Below, piece after piece: positions 9,761-18,019 of a stretch of 64,000 bases of DNA. Both the position numbers and the translations under genes were made by a program. The notes beneath the pieces are model-generated. The model was not told where the DNA came from. It saw only the letters and a program-made list of their open reading frames with translations, and made no database searches. Positions within the stretch are counted from its first letter, which is position 1, and the number at the start of each line of letters is the position of its first letter. The stretch spans positions 596,803-660,802 of the forward strand of contig NZ_JALGBX010000001.1 of assembly GCF_022808175.1 (NCBI RefSeq). Direction: 5' to 3'. This DNA is from Streptomyces sp. AP-93. GTDB lineage: Bacteria > Actinomycetota > Actinomycetes > Streptomycetales > Streptomycetaceae.

Positions 9761-10171
9761 TCAGACGGGGTTCGGGTGGTAGTTCCACGAAGCATTCTGG
9801 TTGTATGTCGCACTCAGATTGCGCTTCGACTGGGCCGTTACCACGTCATATGCACCCTTGTACCAGCTGTTGTAGTGGACCCGGACCGCCTGGCTGGTGT
9901 AACGGCTATCGGCCGAGGCTGCGTTGTTCTTGAGGGGAGACTTGTCGCCGTTCCCCGTCCCCGAATTGAACGTTCCTGTGAATTCCCATGTCGGAAGGTT
10001 CTCGATGTAATACATCAGAGCCACCGCACCGGCCTGGTTCGAGTTGTAGTAAAGGCAGGCTCGCCCCGGATAGCAGCGCACCGTGGCAGCGGCATGCGCA
10101 GGGGAAGGGAGTGCAATTGCCAGCGTCGCGGCGGCAAGGGCTCCGGCGGTGACGATCCTGAATGGCTTCAC
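9761..10171 (-). CDS. Secreted peptidase inhibitor family I36-like protein
   Basis: 136 residues with a Sec signal peptide ending in AHA-A. The mature domain begins with CYPGRACLYYNSNQAG, the pattern of the family I36 inhibitor fold (one disulfide, Cys-x-x-Leu-Tyr, then a beta-gamma-crystallin-like region). I36 members include the Streptomyces metalloproteinase inhibitor SMPI. It would act outside the cell, perhaps protecting the neighbouring secreted proteins. It is the first gene of the minus-strand envelope cassette, preceded by a GAGGAGAGAG Shine-Dalgarno region. Confidence 0.7.
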   Translation of the reverse strand: MKPFRIVTAGALAAATLAIALPSPAHAAATVRCYPGRACLYYNSNQAGAVALMYYIENLPTWEFTGTFNSGTGNGDKSPLKNNAASADSRYTSQAVRVHYNSWYKGAYDVVTAQSKRNLSATYNQNASWNYHPNPV

Positions 10172-10453
10172 GGACTACTCTCTCCTCGCGATTGGTCGCG
10201 AAAAACGGAAGAAGGGGGTTTGGTAAAGAAAGTCTTGCATCGCATTCGATCAAGAACGCACCCCCTAAGGTCCCGAAACGGACACCCCTTGGACCTTCTT
10301 TACGGGACACTTAGATGCATCTGCCCCGATGTGGACCGGATTGCTTCCATGGGGCGTTCGCAGTGGGCGAGCGGACGGCGTGTCAGCGGTTCAAGCGGCC
10401 GGCGTCGGCGCCAGGGTGGTGGGTTTCCTCGGCCGCGATGTGCCGGGGGTGTG

Positions 10454-10651
10454 TCAGGCCACCGGCAGGCTGCGTAACCCGTCCTCGTGCGCGTAGAGGC
10501 TCTTCACCGCGTGCTGCACGGCCTTGCGGTTGAAGCCCCGGCGCAGGAAGTCGGGCGGCGTGGTCGCTTGGACCCTTCGCCGGGACCGGCCGTCGAAGCG
10601 GGTCCGGCTCTCCGGGGCGGTCAGGGGGTCTCCGTCCTGTTCGCGGGCCAC
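10454..10651 (-). CDS. Possible small or remnant coding sequence with a TTA codon
   Basis: 65 codons with strongly biased third positions throughout, unlike a random frame, ending ...GFNRKAVQHAVKSLY and SLPVA. The part resembles the end of a larger protein, so this may be a 3' remnant. One rare TTA leucine codon is present near the end, which in Streptomyces makes translation depend on the bldA tRNA. Family not recognised. It sits alone in the about 710-base gap between the I36 gene and the gene at 10883. Confidence 0.35.
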   Translation of the reverse strand: MAREQDGDPLTAPESRTRFDGRSRRRVQATTPPDFLRRGFNRKAVQHAVKSLYAHEDGLRSLPVA

Positions 10652-10809
10652 GCGTACGGAAGGGCCGTGCCCGGCTACGGGGGCCGGGGGCGGTCGCTCA
10701 ACCAGCAGGCGGCGACGCTGTGGCGGCCTTTGGGTTCACCTTGGCTGGACCCCTCGAGGGGCTGGTGGAGGGCGGGAACCGATGTCCCCGGCCGGGCCTA
10801 CCCGCGAGT

Positions 10810-10826
10810 ATTGACTATTAGTCAAT
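10810..10826. promoter_or_regulatory. Perfect 17-bp palindrome (ATTGACTA-T-TAGTCAAT), likely operator
   Basis: AT-rich, perfectly symmetrical site in otherwise GC-rich DNA, 57 bases upstream of the GTG at 10883. Size and symmetry suit a dimeric regulator of MarR or TetR type. The left arm contains TTGACT, which could also be a -35 box. No such regulator gene is adjacent, so it would have to act in trans. Confidence 0.5.
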
Positions 10827-10882
10827 TCGGGCCCACGCTCGACGCGAGCCGTCGTGTCGTCTTTGGTGTGGGAGGTCGTCCC

Positions 10883-11107
10883 GTGCGTACAGATGAGGAA
10901 ATGGGCCTTTTGAGCGGGGAGTTGGGGGGCGCCCGGCCTCCCGCTTCGTTCGCGGAGCTCGACGCCGGGGAGCTCGTACGGCTCGCCGAGGCGCTCAAGG
11001 CGGAGCGGGCGCGGCAGGCCGAAGGCCTGAACCAGGCCGCCGAGGAGGCGCTGGGGCTGGTCCCGGCCCTCGCACGCGGGGCCGTGCGCAAGGTGCTGTT
11101 CCGGTGA
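10883..11107 (+). CDS. Small acidic protein coupled to helical-repeat protein
   Basis: 74 residues, family unknown. It is almost entirely predicted amphipathic helix (ELDAGELVRLAEALK, AEGLNQAAEEALGL) ending in a basic tail. GTG 10883 is chosen because GGGAGG lies eight bases upstream; longer in-frame extensions have poor coding character. The stop overlaps the next gene by four bases (GTGA), implying coupled translation and joint function with the 361-residue protein. Confidence 0.6.
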   Translation: MRTDEEMGLLSGELGGARPPASFAELDAGELVRLAEALKAERARQAEGLNQAAEEALGLVPALARGAVRKVLFR

Positions 11108-12189
11108 GCCGCGCCGAAGTGGAGAAGATCGCCCGGCTGGTGGGCACGGACGCCGGGGAGCTCGGCTTCCTGCGCGGGCTGCCGGACGAGGACGTACGGG
11201 CGTTCCGGGAGCAGGTCAGCGGCGTACTGAACGACGGCGCACCCGAGATGCTCGACCGGATCGCCGCCGCGACCAAGCTGGTGCCGGCCGGGGTGGCGGC
11301 TGCCATCTCGCAGAAGGCGCTCGGGCCCCGGCTGGCCGCCGGCGTGGCCGGCCGGCTGGAGGCGGGCCGGGCCGCCGCCATCATCGAGAAGCTGCCGGTC
11401 TCCTTCACCGCCGAGGCCTGCGGACACCTGGACCCGCGGAAGATCTCCGGGATCGTCGACCGGCTCGACGAGGGGCTCGTCGTCCGCATCGCCACCACCC
11501 TCGCCGAGAACCGCGACCACCTCACCATGGGCCGGTTCGTCGGCCACATGCGGGACCAGGTGCTCCGCCGGATCCTCGACCAGGTCGACGACGCGGCGGT
11601 GCTGCGCGCCGGCTTCTACGTGGACCTGCCCGAGCGGCTGCCCCGGATCCTGGAGCTCATGGGCGACGACCGCCTGGGCGCCGTCGTACGGGCCGCTGCC
11701 GCCGAGGGGCTCTGGGAGGAAGCCCTCGGCGTCGCCGCGATGGTCGGCGGCGACCAGCGGCTGCGCATCGCCGAGCTCACCGCCCGCCTCGGTGCGGCCG
11801 AGCTCGACTCGCTCGTCCGGGTGACGCACGCCGAGGGCCTGTGGGAGTCGCTGCTTCCGCTGGTGGCGCTGCTCGGCGAGGAGGACCGGCTCGCGGTGGC
11901 CCGGCTGGACTCCCTGCGGGACCCGCTCGTGCTGGCCGGGGTGGTGCGCGCCGTCGTGGCGACCGCACTCTGGGGAGCCTTCCTCCCGCTGGTCGGCGTA
12001 CTGCCCGGGGAGGCGCGCAAGGTGGTGGCCGACGCCGCCGCCGGACTGGGTGACGCGGAGCTCGACGGGCTCGTGCGCGAGGTCGACAAGCAGGACCTGT
12101 GGGAGCTGGTGCTGCCGCTCGTCGAGCTGATGGAGGAGGCGGGGAAGGAACGGATCTTCGCCCTGCCCGCCTTCCAAGAGCAGGAGTAG
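11104..12189 (+). CDS. Helical-repeat protein of unknown function
   Basis: 361 residues, cytoplasmic, no signal or membrane segment. From about residue 60 it is a chain of degenerate helical repeats of roughly 40-45 residues with recurring LxxRLxxGRAAAI, GLWEEALGVAAMVG, GLWESLLPLVALLG and DLWELVLPLVELM units. The early part (LDPRKISGIVDRL) is reminiscent of MgtE N-domain-like helical hairpins, but this is weak similarity. A scaffold or protein-interaction role is plausible. It is coupled to the preceding 74-residue protein. Confidence 0.6.
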   Translation: MSRAEVEKIARLVGTDAGELGFLRGLPDEDVRAFREQVSGVLNDGAPEMLDRIAAATKLVPAGVAAAISQKALGPRLAAGVAGRLEAGRAAAIIEKLPVSFTAEACGHLDPRKISGIVDRLDEGLVVRIATTLAENRDHLTMGRFVGHMRDQVLRRILDQVDDAAVLRAGFYVDLPERLPRILELMGDDRLGAVVRAAAAEGLWEEALGVAAMVGGDQRLRIAELTARLGAAELDSLVRVTHAEGLWESLLPLVALLGEEDRLAVARLDSLRDPLVLAGVVRAVVATALWGAFLPLVGVLPGEARKVVADAAAGLGDAELDGLVREVDKQDLWELVLPLVELMEEAGKERIFALPAFQEQE

Positions 12190-12317
12190 GGGGAGGGGAG
12201 GGGAACGGGGAGCGAAGGGGGTTGTCCGCGGTGCGGTGCGGCCGTCCCGTCAACAGGTGAGCGCGGGCTCTCGTGCCTCTGCGTCAACCCCCGGGCCTTC
12301 TGGTAACAGTGGGTCAC

Positions 12318-13763
12318 ATGCTCCCCTCCCACATGATGTTGAGCTGCCTGCTGGGCGCCGCGCTGCTCGCCCCCGTCCCGCTCGGGGCCGCCGACGGCCC
12401 CACCGCCGAAGGCCGGACCGCCGACGGCCGCACCGTCGACTACCGCGGGCTGCGCCTCACCGTCCCCGCCGACTGGCGGGTCGTCGACCTCGACCGGAAC
12501 CCGGACGCCTGCCTGCGCCTCGACCTGCCCACCCTCTACCTCGGGCACGCCGGCACCCAGGGCGAATGCGGAGCCGCCCGAGCCGCCGCCCCCCGCTCCG
12601 ACACCCTGCACCTGGAGCCCCTCGACGGGGCTCCGCCGCGCGCCGACATCCCCACCGTCGGAGGCGACGAGGGCGACCCCCTGCCCAAGGTCCGGGGCGA
12701 CAGCAACGAGATCCGCTACGCCCTGCGCCGCGCCGGGGTGATGGCCACCGTCTCCTACGGGTCCACCCCCGAGGCCGTCCGCGCGGTCCTCACCCGGGCC
12801 CGCGCCCTCACACCCCCGGCCGCCCCCGGCCCGGTCCCCGTCGATCCGGCCGGCGTCGTCGGCGGGGGTCCCCGTACCACCGTCCAGGTGCCCTTCACCG
12901 GCGAGGGTTTCGACGCGTGCACGGCTCCCACCCAGCGGACCATGAACGCCTGGCGGGCCGACTCGCCCTTCGGCGCCGTCGGCGTCTACATCGGCGGCCG
13001 TGCCCGCGCCTGCGCCCAGCCGCAGCTCACCGCCGGATGGGTGAGCCGGCAGGCCGGGGCGGGCTGGTACCTCATGCCGATCTGGGTCGGCCCCCAGCCC
13101 TGGCACAGCTCCTCCACGGGGCTCTCCACCGACCCCTCGGAGGCCAACGAGCAGGGCCGGGCCGAGGCCGAGGGCGCGGCCCACGCGGCCGCGGCACTGG
13201 GCCTGGCCGAGGGCACGGTCCTCTACAACGACCTGGAGAACTACACGGACCGGGCCACCTGGGACGCCCCGGTCGTCGCCTACCTCACGGCCTGGACGGT
13301 CCGCCTGCACGAACTGGGCTACGGCGCCGCCGCCTACGTCGCGGCGAGCTCCGGGGCCAAGGCGCTGAGCGCCCACTACGCCCAGGCCCCGCACGCCATG
13401 CCGGACGTGCTGTGGGTGGCCCGCTGGAACGGCGTGGCCTCCGTCGCCGACGCCGACCTGGGGCTGCCCGCCGGTAGGAGCCAGTGGACGGGGGGCCGCC
13501 GCGCCCACCAGTTCCGGGGTGACCACGACGCCACGTACGGGGGCGTGACGCTCAACATCGACCGGAGCTGGGTGGACGTCGCCGCCCAGACCCCGGCCGG
13601 GGCCCCGAAGACGCCGAAGACCCCGAAGGTCCCCGGCAAGGCGCAGAAGGCTCCCGCCAAGTCGCCCGCCAAGTCGCCCGCGAAGGCCCCGGCGAAGGCC
13701 CCGGTCAAGGCGCCCGCCAAGGCGCCGGCGGTCATCCCGGCGAAGACCCCGGCCAAGGTCTAG
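12318..13763 (+). CDS. Secreted DUF1906 (glycoside-hydrolase-like) protein with Lys/Pro/Ala tail
   Basis: About 481 residues. A short signal peptide precedes a unique N-terminal region (residues about 30-185). DUF1906 follows at about 200-430: IGGRARACAQPQL, WYLMPIWVG, GTVLYNDLENY, AAYVAAS, NIDRSW, the layout of Rv2525c-like domains. The last about 60 residues are repeats of (K)APAK/SPAK, a wall-binding or spacer tail. ATG 12318 begins the signal peptide. Convergent with the flavoprotein gene, with one base between stops. A second DUF1906 gene lies at 6149-8500. Confidence 0.75.
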   Translation: MLPSHMMLSCLLGAALLAPVPLGAADGPTAEGRTADGRTVDYRGLRLTVPADWRVVDLDRNPDACLRLDLPTLYLGHAGTQGECGAARAAAPRSDTLHLEPLDGAPPRADIPTVGGDEGDPLPKVRGDSNEIRYALRRAGVMATVSYGSTPEAVRAVLTRARALTPPAAPGPVPVDPAGVVGGGPRTTVQVPFTGEGFDACTAPTQRTMNAWRADSPFGAVGVYIGGRARACAQPQLTAGWVSRQAGAGWYLMPIWVGPQPWHSSSTGLSTDPSEANEQGRAEAEGAAHAAAALGLAEGTVLYNDLENYTDRATWDAPVVAYLTAWTVRLHELGYGAAAYVAASSGAKALSAHYAQAPHAMPDVLWVARWNGVASVADADLGLPAGRSQWTGGRRAHQFRGDHDATYGGVTLNIDRSWVDVAAQTPAGAPKTPKTPKVPGKAQKAPAKSPAKSPAKAPAKAPVKAPAKAPAVIPAKTPAKV

Positions 13764-13764
13764 C

Positions 13765-14286
13765 TCAGCCCGCCGCAGGCTCCTCGCGGGCCGGCTCGTC
13801 GTCATTGCCCCGGCGCAGGGTGCGCAGCCCGTGCTCCGGGGTCCACGAGCGGACGACCAGGTCGTCGCCCTCGACGCCGACGTGGACCACCTCCGTCAGC
13901 TCGGCGCGGAACAGGTCGAAGGGGTGCGGGGTGTCGTTCTCCTCGGCCTCCTCCGCGTACCGGTGGAGCTCGGGCTGTTCCACGATCTCCACCGCCCGCC
14001 CGGAGATCCGTACGTCCCCGTCGGGCATGGTCTCGCCCGCGCCCGGGTTGGTGTGCAGGGCGAAGCGGGGATCGCGCCGCAGGTCCTTGCCCTTCATCGA
14101 GCCCGGCATCATGCCCAGCCACAGCTCGCCGCCGCGGATCTCGACGTTCAGCCCGGTCGCGCGCGGGGAGCCGTCCTTGCGCAGGGTCGCCAGGACATGG
14201 TGCGGGAACTGCGCGAAGCGGGCCTTGACGGCCGCCGCGAAGTCCGGTTCCGCCTTCTCGAATACGGCCCAGTTGTTCGTTGTCAT
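13765..14286 (-). CDS. Pyridoxamine 5'-phosphate oxidase-family flavin-binding protein
   Basis: 173 residues, the usual size for this split-barrel family. Early motifs HVLATLRKDGSPRATGL and RGGELWLGMM match strands that bind FMN or F420. The acidic C-terminal tail is nonspecific. The substrate cannot be inferred; Streptomyces has many such reductases. An IscB element is inserted directly upstream: its terminal hairpin begins about 20 bases before the start codon. The gene's original promoter has probably been displaced or replaced. Confidence 0.75.
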   Translation of the reverse strand: MTTNNWAVFEKAEPDFAAAVKARFAQFPHHVLATLRKDGSPRATGLNVEIRGGELWLGMMPGSMKGKDLRRDPRFALHTNPGAGETMPDGDVRISGRAVEIVEQPELHRYAEEAEENDTPHPFDLFRAELTEVVHVGVEGDDLVVRSWTPEHGLRTLRRGNDDEPAREEPAAG

Positions 14287-14390
14287 CGGACTTCTTTCGT
14301 GGATACCCCCTGCTTTAACTGGGGGAGGAAGTGGATCGTTGGGCCGGCGGTGCGGAATGCGGGGTGTCTCTTCGCTTTTGCCGGTGGCTG

Positions 14391-15701
14391 TCAGATGGCA
14401 ACGGTGGGGCCTTCGGGTCGGGTGGTGTAGGCGTAGCCGTCGGCTCGTTGGAGGAGGCGGAAGTGTTTGTGTCCGATGCCCTGGATGAGGCCGTGGGCGG
14501 TTTTGATGTTGAAGCGGCCGGTGGCTCGGACAGCGATCCGTCCCGTGTGGGTGCCGGTCTTCTTGCCGGTGGGGACGACGGCGCGGGCGAGGTCTCCGGT
14601 CTGGTAGCCGAAGAACTGCTTCTGCCTGGGTAGCCGCAGACGGGGGAAGCCGTACTTGTCAGTGCGGGTACGGGCGTACGTGCCGCGCCCGGTTGCGGCA
14701 ACGGCAAGAATGTGGGTCGGGGTTCGGGTGACGGCATTGAGGTAGCCAACGCACAGGGCGTCCAGCGTGTGGGTCTTTGGAGTAGCGGTCCGCTGCCGGT
14801 TCCATTTCGTGCGGCCGCCCGATGCGGTGCGCACCGAGGGGAACACGGCGTCGAGGGCGCGCCAGAGCGCCCAGCGGGTCGCGTTGACGGCTGCAGTGTC
14901 CCGCAGGGGGGCTTTGGCCTGGGCGAGGATGCGGGCCAGTTGGCGCGAGGATTCCTTGAGGAACTCTTCGACGGGCTGGTTGGACTTCTTTTCGTTGCAG
15001 GGGATGCAGGCGGTGCACAGGTTGGAGATGCGGTCGCTGCCGCCGCGTGAGCGGGGGTGGATGTGGTCGATGTTGAGCGGTACTCCGGTAATGCCGCAGT
15101 AGGCGCATGCCCTGTCCCACTTGGCGAGGAGGTATTCGCGGACTTCTGTGCCGTGCAGGGTGCCGTGCTGGTACTCGGCCCCCTCCAGAGGTCCGCCGTG
15201 GGACATGGCGTGGGTATCGAACACGTTCCGTTCCACGTGCACCGTACGGACGGGTGCCCAGCGTGCGAGCCGGGTGGTCCACGACATGGTGGTGTCTACA
15301 CGGTGACGCAGCGACGGGGCGAGCCAGCCCTTGGGGCGCGCGCGGTTGGAGAAGCGGGGCGCGCGGTGGCGCAGGTTACTGGTGCGCCTACGGCGCCGGT
15401 AGGCGGCGCGAGCGGTGAGCTTGTCCCGGATGGCGCTGCCCCGGTGGGCGAGTTCAACTGCGTACAGGCCACGGCGCTCACCATCCCTGGCAGTGAATAC
15501 GGCGATACCGGTGTGCTTCGAGCCCGGGTCGAGCCCGAGTTCCACGCCATTGATCTGTGACTGGCCTGCGGCGCGGTCTTTCAGCCGGATCACGAACGGG
15601 GTGTGCCGGGACACGACAGCCCGTCCCTGATGGAGGAGGCGGCGGGCTCTGGCGGGGCTGGTGGGTTGGAGCGGTGTGCCGTGCTTGTCCAGGACGAACA
15701 C
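14391..15701 (-). CDS. iscB: RNA-guided endonuclease IscB
   Basis: 436 residues from GTG 15701 with GAAGG ten bases upstream. Domain order matches IscB: PLMP-like N-terminus ([13 protein letters not shown]...ARARRLL), RuvC-I with [10 protein letters not shown] (Asp58), Arg-rich bridge helix (YRRRRR, about 95-120), RuvC-II with HVERN (Glu157), an HNH domain with two CxxC pairs and [10 protein letters not shown] (about 199-240), RuvC-III HTLDA (His311/Asp314) and a C-terminal TAM-interaction region. All expected catalytic residues are visible, so both nuclease centres look intact. IscB is the ancestor of Cas9 and uses an omega RNA from its 5' flank. The frame stays open upstream to 15935, but that stretch is structured RNA-like sequence. 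Confidence 0.88.
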   Translation of the reverse strand: MFVLDKHGTPLQPTSPARARRLLHQGRAVVSRHTPFVIRLKDRAAGQSQINGVELGLDPGSKHTGIAVFTARDGERRGLYAVELAHRGSAIRDKLTARAAYRRRRRTSNLRHRAPRFSNRARPKGWLAPSLRHRVDTTMSWTTRLARWAPVRTVHVERNVFDTHAMSHGGPLEGAEYQHGTLHGTEVREYLLAKWDRACAYCGITGVPLNIDHIHPRSRGGSDRISNLCTACIPCNEKKSNQPVEEFLKESSRQLARILAQAKAPLRDTAAVNATRWALWRALDAVFPSVRTASGGRTKWNRQRTATPKTHTLDALCVGYLNAVTRTPTHILAVAATGRGTYARTRTDKYGFPRLRLPRQKQFFGYQTGDLARAVVPTGKKTGTHTGRIAVRATGRFNIKTAHGLIQGIGHKHFRLLQRADGYAYTTRPEGPTVAI

Positions 15702-16035
15702 GACGGGGTGGCCTTCACGGGCCTTCTCCCCAACCTGATGGTTGGGGGTGACGCCGCCGATGCCAGGTGAGACATCGGCGGTCTCCCCTCGCACATGTAC
15801 CGCGCCGGGTGCCTTGCGGCGTTCGAGTCCCGTTTCGTCCCCGATCCGGGGGGTGTCTGCTGACTCGAATTCCAGAGCCATCTGCTGAGGAAGTACAGGT
15901 GGGTGGGTCTTCCGTCCTACGCGGTACGTAGCCAACTTCGTTCACCTCCACATACGTGTGTTGGCTGGTGCTGGTAACGGCGGCCAACAGCCGGCGTGGC
16001 TGACAGCCCCCTCCTCCAGGAGGGAGATCCCGTTA
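15702..16035 (-). ncRNA. Candidate omega RNA of IscB
   Basis: IscB omega RNAs lie directly 5' of iscB, with the guide at their 5' end outside the element. This interval is dense with hairpins: CCCCAACC/GGTTGGGG at 15728-15747 (8-bp stem, TGAT loop), CTACG/CGTAG at 15917-15931, CACA/TGTG at 15949-15960, TTGGC/GCCAA pairing 15961-15965 with 15983-15987, CAGCC/GGCTG at 15988-16002, and a long-range GTAACGG/CCGTTAC pair joining 15974-15980 with 16030-16036. The boundaries and guide are inferred. The guide would come from sequence just right of about 16036, read on the minus strand. Confidence 0.6.
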
Positions 16036-16072
16036 CACCTCCATCAAAGCGTGAGGCACCTCCATCAAAGCG
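16036..16072. repeat. 16-bp direct repeat at the IscB left flank
   Basis: CACCTCCATCAAAGCG occurs at 16036-16051 and again at 16057-16072, a 21-base period. It abuts the left end of the IscB element, exactly where the omega RNA guide would be drawn from. Confidence 0.7.
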
Positions 16073-16093
16073 CGAGCCACTGACAATCGCGGA

Positions 16094-16822
16094 TCAGGCG
16101 CGCACGATTCCCGCCGCCCGGGCCGCCGCCAGCCACCCCGGGAACTCCCCGACCAGCCGGTCGTACAGCTCCGAGTCCGCGACGGTCCGCGGGTCGGGGC
16201 CGGCGTGGAAGTAGCCCGCGTTGTCCACGGCCCGCTTCTGCGGGACGGGCAGTTCGTCCAGCCGCCGCAGGAAGTCGAACTGTGAGCTGCGGGTGTTGCC
16301 GAAGCCGACGAACTGCCAGAAGAGGGGCAGCCGGGCGGCCTTGCACAGGAACTTCTCGGCGGCGAGCTTGTTGATCGGGCCGCCGTCGGTCTGGAAGACG
16401 ACGAGCGCGGGGAGGGTGGACCCGGAGTCCAGGTAGTGGTCGATCACCGCGTCCATCGCCGCGTGGTAGGCCGTCTTGCCCATGTGGCCGAGGCCCGCGG
16501 CGATCGCGGTGACCCGGCCCTCGTGGCCGGCCAGGGAGATCTCCTCGACCGCGTCGACCTCCGTCGAGAAGAAGACGACCGGCACGCGGGCATCGTCGTC
16601 CAGGTGCGCGGAGAGCCCCAGCACCCGGTCGGCGAGGGCCTGCACGCTGCCGTCGTCGTAGTACGGGCGCATCGAGCCGGAGTAGTCGAGGACCAGGTAG
16701 ACGGCGGCCCGCCCGCCCTCCAGGCCGTGTGTGCGCAGCGAGGTCCCGGCGCTCTTGTAGAGGCTGACCAGCGCCGGGGCGGTCTCTTCGATCTTCCGGA
16801 GGTTTATCGCACTGCCCGTCAT
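16094..16822 (-). CDS. VWA-domain protein (TerF-like)
   Basis: 242 residues. A von Willebrand A domain starts at about residue 40 with the MIDAS motif DYSGSM (Asp46), followed by TAYHAAMDAVIDHY and QTDGGP for the other metal-contact loops. The family includes tellurium-resistance-associated TerF/TerY-type cytoplasmic VWA proteins, which Streptomyces carries in several copies; the exact role is unknown. No signal peptide. The IscB element lies immediately downstream. Confidence 0.75.
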   Translation of the reverse strand: MTGSAINLRKIEETAPALVSLYKSAGTSLRTHGLEGGRAAVYLVLDYSGSMRPYYDDGSVQALADRVLGLSAHLDDDARVPVVFFSTEVDAVEEISLAGHEGRVTAIAAGLGHMGKTAYHAAMDAVIDHYLDSGSTLPALVVFQTDGGPINKLAAEKFLCKAARLPLFWQFVGFGNTRSSQFDFLRRLDELPVPQKRAVDNAGYFHAGPDPRTVADSELYDRLVGEFPGWLAAARAAGIVRA

Positions 16823-16873
16823 GGGCCGAGCGTACGACAGCAGCCGTCCCCGGCGCCCCCGGTCGCCGGCGCG

Positions 16874-18019
16874 TCACCCGGTGGGGAGGAACCCCAGCAG
16901 TGCCGCCAGCCGTTCACGGTGCGCGGCGGGGGAGCCGAAGAGCAGGGCCGAGCCGTGCGCCCGCTTGAAGTACTCGTGTGCCTCGTGCTCCCAGGTGATG
17001 CCGACGCCGCCGTGCAGCTGGATCATCTCGCCCGCCACGTAGGCGTAGGCCTCCGAGCAGGCCGACTTGGCGGCGGCCGCCGGCTCCGGGGCCGCGTCGG
17101 CGGCGGCCGCCGCGAGGGCGAGCGAGCGGGCTCCCTCCACCGCGGTGTGCAGGTCGGCGAGCCGGTGCTTCACCGCCTGGAAGGAGCCGATCGGCCGCCC
17201 GAACTGCACCCGCTCCTTCGCGTACCGGACCGTCGCCTCCAGCGCCCGCGCCGCCGCTCCCGTCTGCTCGGCGGCGAGGGCCGTGCAGGCCAGGTCCCGG
17301 ACCCGGGCGAGGACCCCGGCGCCGTCGGCCGAGAGCAGCCGGGCCGGGGTCCGGTCCAGGGTCAGCTCCGCGAGCGGGCGGGTGCGGTCCATCGTGGACC
17401 GCACGGTGAAGGCCGCCGGCGCGGCGAGGAGCTCGAACAGCCCGAGCCGGCCGGGGCCCTGGCCGGGCTCGGTACCGGGTCCGGGTCCGGGGGCCGCGCC
17501 CGGGTCCGGGGCCGGGTCCATCCTGGCGAAGGCCAGCAGCAAGGACGGTTCGGCGGGGCCTGCCAGGACGTACTGCTTCCTGCCTGTGAGCAGCCAGTCC
17601 GCCCCGGCGGCCTCGGCCCGGGCCGACAGGTCGCCGGGCTCCCACCCGCCCCCCGGGGCCGACGGGTCGGCCGCGGCCTCCGCCCAGGCCAGGGCGCCCA
17701 CGACCGTGCCCTCCGCCAGGTCCGGCAGGTGCTTCGCGCAGGCCTCCCGGTCACCGGACGCGAGCAGGGCCCCCGCGGTCAGCACCGCCGAGCCCAGGTA
17801 CGGTACGGGGCTCAGTGCGCGCCCCAGTTCCGCCATGACCACCCCGACTTCGGCCTGCCCGCAGCCCAGCCCGCCGTACTCCTCGGGGACCGCCAGCGCG
17901 GCCGCGCCGATCTGCGCCGTCAGCGGAGCCCAGGCCGTGTGGCCGGGGTGGCGGGCCAGGACCGCCCGTACCGCGTCCCGGAGTTCCTCCTGCTCGGGCG
18001 TCAGCTCCAGCGGCCTCAC
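16874..18019 (-). CDS. Acyl-CoA dehydrogenase of the steroid locus (FadE family)
   Basis: 381 residues with the FadE architecture: N-terminal helical domain (PEEYGGLGCG), central beta domain interrupted by a Gly/Pro-rich insert near residue 175, and C-terminal helices (YAKERVQFGRPIGSFQAVKHRLAD, QLHGGVGITWEHEAHEYFKRA). The C-terminal pattern is that of the smaller partner in actinobacterial alpha2beta2 dehydrogenases for steroid-derived acyl-CoAs. It overlaps the fadD3-like ligase by four bases, so it probably acts on a CoA thioester made by that ligase. The specific substrate is unknown. Confidence 0.8.
   Translation of the reverse strand: MRPLELTPEQEELRDAVRAVLARHPGHTAWAPLTAQIGAAALAVPEEYGGLGCGQAEVGVVMAELGRALSPVPYLGSAVLTAGALLASGDREACAKHLPDLAEGTVVGALAWAEAAADPSAPGGGWEPGDLSARAEAAGADWLLTGRKQYVLAGPAEPSLLLAFARMDPAPDPGAAPGPGPGTEPGQGPGRLGLFELLAAPAAFTVRSTMDRTRPLAELTLDRTPARLLSADGAGVLARVRDLACTALAAEQTGAAARALEATVRYAKERVQFGRPIGSFQAVKHRLADLHTAVEGARSLALAAAAADAAPEPAAAAKSACSEAYAYVAGEMIQLHGGVGITWEHEAHEYFKRAHGSALLFGSPAAHRERLAALLGFLPTG

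Larger units (their letters stand above)
14303..16036 (-). mobile_element. IS200/IS605-like IscB element, non-autonomous
   Basis: About 1.73 kb bounded by imperfect-palindrome hairpins typical of IS200/IS605 ends. The right end is a 5-bp C/G stem at 14306-14325 with loop TGCTTTAACT; the left end is a 7-bp stem at 16009-16024. It contains iscB and its structured upstream region but no tnpA transposase, so mobility would need TnpA in trans. There are no target duplications, as expected for this family. It separates the flavoprotein gene at 13765 from the VWA gene at 16094. Exact ends are inferred to within several bases. Confidence 0.75.

Noticed and set aside
10487..10882. Upstream extension of the small acidic protein
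   Set aside because: It lacks coding bias and crosses the palindrome; GTG 10883 has a good ribosome-binding site.
15702..15935. 78-codon N-terminal extension of IscB
   Set aside because: IscB proteins begin at the [12 protein letters not shown] segment, and a ribosome-binding site fits GTG 15701. The extension lies in highly structured sequence expected for the omega RNA.
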